DNA of 64,000 bases from Carnobacterium maltaromaticum DSM 20342 (GTDB lineage: Bacteria > Bacillota > Bacilli > Lactobacillales > Carnobacteriaceae). The notes under the pieces are model-generated. The model was not told the origin of the DNA, ran no database searches, and was given only the letters and a program-made list of their open reading frames with translations. The stretch's first letter is position 1, and the number at the start of each line of letters is the position of its first letter. A program made the position numbers and the translations under genes. This document shows, one piece after another, positions 45,905 through 53,800 of this stretch. The stretch is taken from NCBI RefSeq assembly GCF_000744945.1, contig NZ_JQMX01000001.1, positions 2,604,001 to 2,668,000 of the forward strand, written 5' to 3'.

Positions 45905-46452
45905 GTCAAGTCGAAGCGGTTAAAACCAAAGCGATGACCGTTGAAGGCTATGCGATTGTATTTGATGTTCCTAGTCGTAATTTTGGGAATTATGTTGAAG
46001 TTATTGATTCTAGCGCATTAGTTGATTGTGACTTGTCAAGAATTGTCTTTATTGTTGATCATGATACAAGCGTTTTATTAGCAAGTACTGAAAACGGGAG
46101 TTTGACGTTTAAAGTTGATGAAAAAGGGCTCTATTTTAATGCGACAATCATAGGCACAACGGATGGAGAAAACAATTATAAACTGATCAAAGAAGGAATC
46201 TTAAATAAAATGAGCTATGGATTTTTTGAAGATGAGAGCCAAGCGAAAGTTTATAAAGATGAAAATGGTGTGATTGTCCGTAGAGTCATGAAAATTGATG
46301 AAGTTTACGAAATTAGCGCGCTAGCAATTCCAGCATACAATCAAACAGTTATTAAAGCTAAAGAGCGTAATATGGCTAAAGCAAAAGAAAAATTGCATGA
46401 GCGAGAGCTGATGCTGTTAGAAATCGAATTAATGGAATATGAGTCCAGCTAA
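45901..46452 (+). CDS. Prohead protease, HK97 (S78) family
   Basis: 183 residues. VEGYAIVFDVPS at the N-terminus, the catalytic His in IVDHDTS and the Ser in MSYGF. It processes the capsid N-terminal delta domain. It starts at GTG behind GGGG. Confidence 0.9.
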   Translation: MSQVEAVKTKAMTVEGYAIVFDVPSRNFGNYVEVIDSSALVDCDLSRIVFIVDHDTSVLLASTENGSLTFKVDEKGLYFNATIIGTTDGENNYKLIKEGILNKMSYGFFEDESQAKVYKDENGVIVRRVMKIDEVYEISALAIPAYNQTVIKAKERNMAKAKEKLHERELMLLEIELMEYESS

Positions 46453-46496
46453 CGCTAGGGCTTTTTATTTTACTCAAAATTGAAGGGGTGGAAAAA

Positions 46497-47714
46497 ATGA
46501 GTTTGAAAGAAAAAATTGAAAAATTGAAGACAAAAAGAGCAAGCCAACGTGATGCGTTTAATTTGAAAGTGAAGGAGACGAAGGAAAGAGCCGGAACTGG
46601 TGAACTAGAAGAAGCGAAAAAGTTAAAAAAAGAAGCAGATGAAATTAAAGAAAAAATGACTGCAACTGATCAAGAAATTTCAGATTTGGAAAGTTTAGAA
46701 AATCTGGATGAAGAACTAGATTTGGACGAAGAGCTGGACGAAGAAGAGGAAGTGGAGGACGAAGATGAGGGGGAAGATATTCCGCCTTTGAAAAAGAAAA
46801 AAGGAGATGAAAGAAGTATGAAAAAAAAGAAAAAAATTATTAAAACAGAAAACGAAGAAGTTAAAAACTTTGAAGAATATTTACGATCAAGCGGAAAAGT
46901 ACGTGATGGTTTAACTACAGAAAATCAATCGATTATTATTCCGGAAGATATCAGCATGGATATTTACCGATTGAAAGAAACTGGTGTTGATCTAACGTCA
47001 ATGATCACAGTGAAAAAGGTTGGTCGTCAATCAGGAACAATGCTAATTGCTAAACGCTCAACAGATGCGACATTAAAAACTAAAGAAGAACTCGCAGAAA
47101 TGGAAAATGTCGATGTTGACATGTTTTTCAGCGTTCCTTACAAAGTTGATACCAGAGCAGGACAAATTGCCTTGTCAGAAGAAACGATTGATGATGCTGG
47201 AATCAATGTTGTTGGTGAAGTTAAAGAACAAATGCGGAAAATTGTAAAAAATACAAACAACATGAACATTCTTAAAGTGTTAAAAGCTGATTTTACGAAA
47301 AAACCAGCAACCTCAGTTGATGATGTTAAAACAGTAAAAAATAAAGACTTAGATCCGGATTTAAATATGTCTTTCTTAACTAATCAAGATGGCTATAACT
47401 GGATGGATTTACAAAAAGATGAAGATGGTCGCTATTTACTACAGGACTCTATTTCTTCTAAAACTGGAAAAATGTTTTTAGGTGTGGACGTAGCTGTTAT
47501 TTCTAATAAATTGTTAGCCAGTGATGCTGCAGGTTTTCCAATGTTCTTAGGAGACTTTAAAGAAGGCGTTGGATTATTTGATCGTAAAAAAGTGGAAGTG
47601 TCATGGACTAAATTCGATTCTTACACACAAGGTCTTGCGACAGTTGTTAGAAATGATTACAAATCAATTGATAAAGAAGCGATTATCCAAATTCAAGTTA
47701 AAACTACACCCTAA
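46497..47714 (+). CDS. Major capsid protein, HK97 fold (short form)
   Basis: 405 residues. The first ~110 residues are a coiled coil plus a strongly acidic segment (ELDLDEELDEEEEVEDED), the scaffolding delta domain expected to be cut off by the protease. The HK97 coat fold follows. ATG at 46497 has AGGGG 8 bases upstream; GTG at 46488 is less likely. The frame ends CCC-TAA, and a +1 slip there extends it by 21 residues to 47778. Confidence 0.93.
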   Translation: MSLKEKIEKLKTKRASQRDAFNLKVKETKERAGTGELEEAKKLKKEADEIKEKMTATDQEISDLESLENLDEELDLDEELDEEEEVEDEDEGEDIPPLKKKKGDERSMKKKKKIIKTENEEVKNFEEYLRSSGKVRDGLTTENQSIIIPEDISMDIYRLKETGVDLTSMITVKKVGRQSGTMLIAKRSTDATLKTKEELAEMENVDVDMFFSVPYKVDTRAGQIALSEETIDDAGINVVGEVKEQMRKIVKNTNNMNILKVLKADFTKKPATSVDDVKTVKNKDLDPDLNMSFLTNQDGYNWMDLQKDEDGRYLLQDSISSKTGKMFLGVDVAVISNKLLASDAAGFPMFLGDFKEGVGLFDRKKVEVSWTKFDSYTQGLATVVRNDYKSIDKEAIIQIQVKTTP

Positions 47715-47787
47715 TGCGCCCCAAAACCTAAGAACGACAGCCAAAGATGCGACAAGCATATCTTTGGCTTGGGATTAGGGAATAGGG
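47709..47787 (+). promoter_or_regulatory. Programmed +1 frameshift site in the capsid gene
   Basis: CCC (47709-47711) is followed by the stop TAA. Slipping one base forward puts the Pro tRNA on CCT, and reading goes on as AAT GCG CCC to TAG at 47776. The product gains NAPQNLRTTAKDATSISLAW plus D. Downstream, GCCAAAGAT pairs with ATCTTTGGC (9 bp), inside CCTAA/TTAGG and CCCC/GGGG. The same design is repeated at 50176. Shifty stop plus 3' structure is the arrangement described in Listeria phage PSA. Confidence 0.88.
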
Positions 47788-47816
47788 GTTTTTATTTAAA
47801 GAAAGGAGGGCTGAAA

Positions 47817-48065
47817 TTGGCTATTAAGTATAATGTCTATCGAAATGGTGAAAAAGTTGCTACAGGATTAACAAAAAAAGCATATACAGATTCAGGGTTA
47901 ACCAGTGATACCGCCTATGATTTTCAAGTTACGGCAGTTGAAAATGGCTTAGAAAGTGACAAAACGACTAAGTTAACTGAAAAAACGGAAATTGCAGCGG
48001 TAGAACCAGAACCCGAAGAACCAGTAGTTAAATTGGCAAAAGATAAAGCAAAAGCAGGTGAATAA
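47817..48065 (+). CDS. Fibronectin-III/Ig-like domain protein (C-terminal part of an Fn3-like domain)
   Basis: 82 residues from TTG, with AAAGGAGGG 6 bases upstream. The first ~50 residues (IKYNVYRNGEKVATGL ... YDFQVTAVENG) are strands C to G of an Fn3 domain. The missing first strands (PNAPQNLRTTAKDATSISLA) are what the +1 slip adds to the capsid protein just upstream. The frame is the capsid frame and stays open all the way from the capsid stop. An acidic/Pro tail ends the protein. Confidence 0.75.
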   Translation: MAIKYNVYRNGEKVATGLTKKAYTDSGLTSDTAYDFQVTAVENGLESDKTTKLTEKTEIAAVEPEPEEPVVKLAKDKAKAGE

Positions 48066-48067
48066 CC

Positions 48068-48376
48068 TTGGGAAAAATGGAAGAAAAAGACCTGGATCGA
48101 ATTAAGAACTATGCAAAGGTAGATCATGACTTTGATGATGACTTGCTGCAGGAACAATATGAATTAGCGGAGCAAGAAATCATTGACTCGGTTGATAGAG
48201 AAGCTGATATTGTCGAAATGCGTGAAATCAAGCAGTTTAACTATGCGGCTCTTATTCTCACTAAACACTGGTATGACAACCGGGGAGTTGTTTCAAGTCA
48301 AAACATGTCAAAGATTTCTCATAGCTATGCCACGTTAGTACAAAAAATTAGGGGGCTTTGGTATGTCGATCACTAG
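48068..48376 (+). CDS. Head-tail connector, gp6-like
   Basis: 102 residues. Helical pattern LDRIKNYAKVDHDFDDDLLQ ... ALILTKHWYDNR typical of gp6/gp15-type adaptor proteins. It starts at TTG; an ATG 9 bases later is possible. Confidence 0.8.
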   Translation: MGKMEEKDLDRIKNYAKVDHDFDDDLLQEQYELAEQEIIDSVDREADIVEMREIKQFNYAALILTKHWYDNRGVVSSQNMSKISHSYATLVQKIRGLWYVDH

Positions 48377-48713
48377 CGTTGATAAATTGAATAAACGAAT
48401 TAAATTTTATTCAGCTGAAACAATTAAAGATCCACATGGAAAACCAGAGCTAAATTTAACCGAAGAACTAGCGTGCTGGTGTGGTATCAAACAATCATTT
48501 ATTAAAGACGTAAAGGCAGAAATAGGGACAAAATTTGAAGATAGCAAGACTTTTATCATTCGTGAAAAACAAAAGAAAGAAATTAAAAACGAGTGGTTTA
48601 TCCTTTATCAGCGAAGAAAAAACGAAACACCAAAAAAATACGAAATTATCAAAATAAATCCAGATGAAGAAAACGATGAGTTTATGGTAATCGTAGCTAA
48701 GAAGGTGACGTAA
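48363..48713 (+). CDS. Head closure protein (head-tail joining)
   Basis: 116 residues. The pattern LNKRIKFYSAE and ELACWCGIKQ matches the phage head-tail joining family. It overlaps both neighbours. Confidence 0.82.
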   Translation: MSITSVDKLNKRIKFYSAETIKDPHGKPELNLTEELACWCGIKQSFIKDVKAEIGTKFEDSKTFIIREKQKKEIKNEWFILYQRRKNETPKKYEIIKINPDEENDEFMVIVAKKVT

Positions 48714-49147
48714 TGGGCATTGAAATTAAGGGAGAAAAAGAGCTTGATCAAAATTTGAAACTACTTGCTGCACAATCGAAATCGGCTAGAAATAAAGGGT
48801 TAAAAAAGTCGGCTGAGTATGCTGGAAGAAAGTTAGCAGAAAAGACGGCATATAATGCGGACCGAAAAAGTGATCGTAAGTGGAAAGCGCAACGTCAATT
48901 TGAAAAAGCGAGTGGGACTAATAAAAAGTTCCCTCACTTAAAAGATGACGTCCAGGTTAGTGGTGTTTCTTCAATGGGCGAAATTAAAATCGGTTATGGC
49001 GAGGACACGTATTGGCGGGCGCACTTTGTTGAGACTGGAACAATAAATCAATCGGGTCAGCATTTTATGCAACGCACAGAATTAGAAATAAAAGAAGAAG
49101 TCATTTCGATTATGGCCGAAGTATTTAAAAAGGAGCTAGGATTATGA
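48713..49147 (+). CDS. Tail completion protein, HK97 gp10-like
   Basis: 144 residues. The N-terminal EIKGEKELDQNLKLLA and C-terminal AHFVETGTINQSGQHFMQRT are the HK97 gp10 signature. Confidence 0.87.
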   Translation: MGIEIKGEKELDQNLKLLAAQSKSARNKGLKKSAEYAGRKLAEKTAYNADRKSDRKWKAQRQFEKASGTNKKFPHLKDDVQVSGVSSMGEIKIGYGEDTYWRAHFVETGTINQSGQHFMQRTELEIKEEVISIMAEVFKKELGL

Positions 49148-49533
49148 TTCCAACTGATGAGGTGTATTCCATTTTAATGAATGATGAACCGCTTTTAGCT
49201 TTGGTAAATGAAAAAATGATTTTCTCTTTTTTTATTCCGGAAGATGATAAAAAAGTCGAGAAATCACCAATTGTACGATTGAATGAAGTTGGTGAGGTTC
49301 CTAGCTCGTTTGCTAGTAATATTCCGTGTTCTATGACCTGGGCAGTTCAAATAAGTGCCTGGTCACCAGAAACAAGCATGCTAATTGCTGTACAACAGCG
49401 ATTAGATAAAGTCATGTTGGAGAACGGTTGGATAATGGCCAGGAACTATCCGATTGGTCAAGATCCAGATATGACCGAATTCATGATGTTGGCTCGTGTT
49501 TATCAGACAACCAAAATAATCACAATTGATTAG
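49144..49533 (+). CDS. Tail terminator-type protein, DUF806
   Basis: 129 residues with the DUF806 pattern (IPTDEVYSILM ... FFIPEDDKKVEKSPIVRLNEV). It fits the tail-terminator position between gp10 and the tail tube gene. Confidence 0.78.
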   Translation: MIPTDEVYSILMNDEPLLALVNEKMIFSFFIPEDDKKVEKSPIVRLNEVGEVPSSFASNIPCSMTWAVQISAWSPETSMLIAVQQRLDKVMLENGWIMARNYPIGQDPDMTEFMMLARVYQTTKIITID

Positions 49534-49590
49534 CGCTTTTTACCAGGTGCTTTTTTTATACAAAAAATTAGAAATGGAGTGAAGTAAAAA

Positions 49591-50181
49591 ATGGCAACTT
49601 TAGGATTTAGCAGCATAAAAATTGGTATTTACGCGAAAGAAGAAAGCGGGCAAGCTGAAAAAATTATCAAAGTGATCACAATTGACAAGAAAGACGGTGG
49701 GGCAATTGAAGCGAAAATTGCCGGATTAGCACCAGAAGCGACCAAGTTATTTGCAAGTGATACAGCATTTTATGTTTCAAGTTCGGGGTCAGGAGATACA
49801 AAACTAGATTTAGGAATTGCGGATTTAGGTGAGGTAAATGCTGCAGCTATTCTTGGAGCAACAATTGAAAAAGGTGTAATGAAAATTACAGATAAGACTA
49901 AAGCGCCTTATTGCGCGGTTATTTTAGAGTCAGAAGGTTTGAACGGTGACCCTATTCATATTGCTTTAGCAAAAGGGAAGTTTTCTCGTGATAGTGAAGA
50001 GCTAAAAACGGGGGAACAAAAAGGAAAAGACCCGGTAACAGATTCATTAAATGGTGAATTTATTTCTCGTCAAGACGGGTTGGTTTATGCAAAAGGTCGT
50101 GGGGGAGACGATTCAGAATTTGAGTATGCAGAGTTTGAAAAAGAAATTTTTATCGGATATGAAGCACCTACTACGCCCTAA
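49591..50181 (+). CDS. Major tail protein (tail tube), short form
   Basis: 196 residues. Its place between DUF806 and the tail chaperone, and the fold pattern (LGFSSIKIGIYAKE ... AAILGATIEKG ... NGDPIHIALAKGKFS), mark a phi13/PSA-type tail tube protein. It ends CCC-TAA like the capsid gene, and a +1 slip extends it by 21 residues to 50245. Confidence 0.88.
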   Translation: MATLGFSSIKIGIYAKEESGQAEKIIKVITIDKKDGGAIEAKIAGLAPEATKLFASDTAFYVSSSGSGDTKLDLGIADLGEVNAAAILGATIEKGVMKITDKTKAPYCAVILESEGLNGDPIHIALAKGKFSRDSEELKTGEQKGKDPVTDSLNGEFISRQDGLVYAKGRGGDDSEFEYAEFEKEIFIGYEAPTTP

Positions 50182-50255
50182 TGCGCCCCAAAACCTAAGA
50201 ACGACAGCCAAAGATGATAAGAGTATATCTTTGGCTTGGGATTAGGGAATCGGGG
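50176..50255 (+). promoter_or_regulatory. Programmed +1 frameshift site in the tail tube gene
   Basis: CCC (50176-50178) then TAA; +1 reading adds NAPQNLRTTAKDDKSISLAW plus D, ending at TAG 50243. The sequence from the slip site through the hairpin is nearly identical to 47709-47787. Stems GCCAAAGAT/ATCTTTGGC and GCCCC/GGGGC are kept while the loop differs (GCGACAAGC there, GATAAGAGT here). Unlike copy 1, no T run and no Fn3 remainder follow. Confidence 0.88.
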
Positions 50256-50288
50256 CAATTCTACTGAAAAATTGGAGGTCGGAAAAGA

Positions 50289-50618
50289 ATGTTAAAAATT
50301 GTATTGGATCAGCAAGAAGGCGAAGCGAAAACAATCACGAAGAAGTTTGCGACAACACGAGACATGCGAACCTATTTGGAATATGTAAAGAAAATGAATC
50401 CCTCTGGAAAAGAAGAAGGAGAAAAGGTTGTTTTAGGGAACTCGATTGAAAGTATTGATGAAGCAATCGATGTCATGGTTGAAATTTTTGAAAATCCAGA
50501 AGTGACAACAGAAAATATTTTATTAGGTTTACCGTCTGCAAAATTTTGGGAAACATTCAATACTATGGCTGCGGAAATTATGGGAGCACCAAGTGAGGAA
50601 GAAGAAAAAAAGGAATAG
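50289..50618 (+). CDS. Tail assembly chaperone gpG-like
   Basis: 109 residues, acidic C-terminus. It lies between tail tube and tape measure, the universal position. A slippery A-AAA-AAG lies at 50606-50612, three codons before the stop. Confidence 0.87.
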   Translation: MLKIVLDQQEGEAKTITKKFATTRDMRTYLEYVKKMNPSGKEEGEKVVLGNSIESIDEAIDVMVEIFENPEVTTENILLGLPSAKFWETFNTMAAEIMGAPSEEEEKKE

Positions 50619-50809
50619 ATGAAAGTTTTACGGTTGAGAAAGCCATAGATCAAATTGATTCAATGTACGAAGTGTTAATGGAAAAATGGACGTTGACTGA
50701 CATTGATAATATGGATATTTCTCACTTTTTATCATTGATAAATCGCCGCGAAAAAGAGAAAGAAAAGAATCGAAAAGCGGAAATGGAAGCTTTTTTCAAC
50801 AGTATATAA
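50289..50809 (+). CDS. Tail assembly chaperone gpGT fusion by -1 frameshift
   Basis: A -1 slip on A-AAA-AAG (A7 at 50605-50611) bypasses TAG 50616. It continues GIDESFTVEKAIDQIDSMYE to TAA 50807, giving about 173 residues. The added part is helical and ends in a charged segment. This is the classic lambda G/GT arrangement. The second frame has no good start of its own. Confidence 0.85.
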
Positions 50810-50864
50810 GAGTTAGCACACTGCTAGCTCTTTTTTTATTTGATAAGGGAAAGGAGAAAAAGAC

Positions 50865-53800
50865 ATGGTGATGAATGGCAAACCGCTAGGCAATTTGGTA
50901 ATTGGCTTATCAATGGAAGGCACGCAAATGGCAAAAACGCTTGACGAGGTTAAGCGAGTTACCAAGATGGCAACAAGTGAAATGAAAGCCAATTTAGCCG
51001 TTCTTGGAAATGCTGGGGATCAGTATGGAAAAACAGAATCAAAAATACAAGGCTTAAATAAAGTAATGAAGGCGCAAGAAGCTGAACTTTCTGTACTGCA
51101 GAAAAAACACAGAGAGGCTTCCACGACCTATGGAGAAAATTCAAAAGAAGCTCAAAAATATGCCAATCAAATTAATAACCTTGTGAGACGTCAATCGGCT
51201 TATGGAAAAGAATTGAAAGAAGCCGAGGTCAAACTTAATGAGTATAAACGTGGCACACAAGAGTTAAAAAAAGAAATTGAATTGTCTGAACGCAGCACAA
51301 ATGCACAAGTTCAAACGTTAAAAGCGCAAGGGAAAGCCTATAAAGCAAATGTTACAGAATTAGCGGGTCTAAAGCAACAGCAACAATTGCAAGCGAAGGT
51401 GATTACTGACGAGAAAGCCAAGTTAACAGATTTGATTGCAGCAAAAGGGCGAGATAGTAGCGAAACAAAAGCCCAAATGGTTGTGATTGACGAAGCAGTC
51501 AGTAAACACGCAAAACTTGGTGAGTCGGTTAAAGATTTAAGTAAGAATTACGGCAATATGTCTGCAGCAACAGCAGATTTTAAAGACAACATTCAAAGTG
51601 TAGAAGCTAGGCTGGATGAATTCGCCGAAAAAAGCGCGGCAGTTGGAAAAAGCTTAACAACGAAAGTTAGTTTGCCGATTGCCGGAGGATTTGCGGCAGC
51701 TGCAAAAGCAAGTATCGGGTTTGAGTCCGCTTTCACTGGTGTAAAGAAAACAGTAGAAGGAACAACGGAAGAGCTTGAAGGGATTTCGAAAGGGATTCGG
51801 AACATGGCGCTTGAAATCCCAGCAAGTACAACAGAAATCAGTGCAGTTGCAGAAGCAGCTGGTCAGTTAGGGATTGAAACGCCAAATATTTTAGGCTTTA
51901 CCAGATCAATGGTCGATATGGGGCAAGCCACAAACTTGGCATCCGAAGAGGCGGCCATGCAACTAGCGAAGTTTGCCAACGTTACACAAATGAACCAAAA
52001 AGATTTTGATCGTTTGGGTTCATCTATTGTTGACCTGGGGAACAACTACGCTGCTACCGAGTCGAATATTGTTGCGATGGGTACAAGGCTATCTGGTGCA
52101 GGGGCGCAAATAGGCATGTCGCAAGCTGATATTATGGGGCTTGGCGCAAGTTTAGCCAGTGTAGGGATAGAGGCTGAAATGGGTGGCTCGGCTATCTCGA
52201 AAGTCATGGTAAACATGAAAGTGGCAAGTAAGCTTGGATTAGAGCCTATGAGAGAGCTAGAAGCTCAAACAGGTATGACACGAAGAGAACTGGAACTATT
52301 AGCCAATCATGATGGCGAGAGCTTTAAGGCGCTAGCAATTGATTTAGGCGTAACAACAACAGAAATGAAAAACGTCATGAAAGCCGGAAAAGATTTAGAA
52401 AACTTTGGTGCAATTGCAGGCATGACAGCGGAACAATTTAAGCAAGCTTTTGAAAAAGATGCAGTTGGTGCAATTGGTAGTTTTGTGAACGGATTAGGAA
52501 CTGCAGAAGAAAAAGGGACCTCGGCAATTGAACTGCTAGACGAAATGGGAATCCGCGAGATTCGTTTACGTGATGCGTTACTACGTGCTGGGAATGCGAA
52601 TGAACTCTTTACCGGTGCAGTAGCCAGATCAAACAAAGCTTGGGATGAAAATAATGCGTTAACCAAAGAAGCAGAAACACGATATAACACAACGGAGAGT
52701 AAAATCAATTTAATGAAAAATACATTAGTTGAGTTTGGAATCCAAATGGGGAATTTGTTATTGCCTTCTATTCGCGATTTCGTTAAAAGCTTGACTGGAT
52801 TATTAAAAGGTTTTAACTCATTAGATGATGGAACAAAAAAACTGATTGTCAGCACTGGTTTAGTTGCGATGGGGATTGGACCAGTCATTTTAGGCGTTAG
52901 TAAATTAGCATTAGGGCTGAAACTAGTTACTAGGAGCGGTGGCGGAGTTGTTACCTTTTTAGGGTTATTTAGTCGGAGTGCTGGATTGTCAACAGCTTCC
53001 GCTTTGAGTTTGACGAATGGAGTAGCTGGTGCGACAACAGGATTAGGAAGCATGGGTGCAGGTGCAGTAGGTGCGACTGCTAGCATGGGCGCAATGTTAT
53101 TGCCAATTGCTGGGGTTGTTGCTGGTACTGTGGCACTTGGTGCAGCTGTTTATGTAGGAGTTAAAAAGTACCGAGAATTCAAGAAAGAACAAGATGAAAC
53201 AGCTAAAAAGGTGGAACAGTTTGGTGCGAACGTATCGGATGCGACAGCTAAAGCCGCCGATAGTTTTGTTACAATGCGCGATGAAGCCAAAACGCAACTG
53301 ACCTTATTAGAAACTGCTACAGATGAAAATGGAAAGAAAATATCCGAGCAGATTGTAAAAAATTATTCGGGTATGGCAGAAGAAGTTGTCAAAGCAATTA
53401 CGAAAACACGAGAAGAAACGGTCGGCGCTTTAAACGAGATTCAGCTTGATGTTGGGGTTGCTGGTGATGAGTGGCTAGCTAAAATAATGAATGAAGCGAC
53501 CTCTAGTTTTGATGATGATGTCAACCAGATTGAAAAAGCAAAAAATAGAATTAACGAGTTGTTACAAGAGGTCGGCGGTAATTTGCAAAATCTAAATGCC
53601 GCACAAAAACAAGAATTTGATAACTTAAAAGCTTATGTGGATGAAAATACAGGAGTTTTTGCCGATTCGTATAAAGATCAAGAGCGGCTTTTAAATGCCT
53701 GGAATGAACGGAAAGATACGCTATCCGAAAAGAATTATGAAAAAGAACAAACTAGCTCGAAAAAAATGCGAGATAAAGCATTAAAAGCAGCAGAAGAGGA

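Noticed and set aside
47788..47800. Capsid hairpin as an ordinary terminator
   Set aside because: A short T run follows copy 1, but copy 2 has none while the stems are kept, so termination is not the common function.
47712..48065. Stop-codon read-through joining capsid and the Fn3-like frame
   Set aside because: The frame is open, but the bridge translates to a non-Fn3 sequence. The +1 tail is conserved in two copies, so slipping is the better explanation.
52307..53086. 259-residue reverse frame inside the tape measure gene
   Set aside because: A shadow of a long low-stop gene; no ribosome site and no family pattern.
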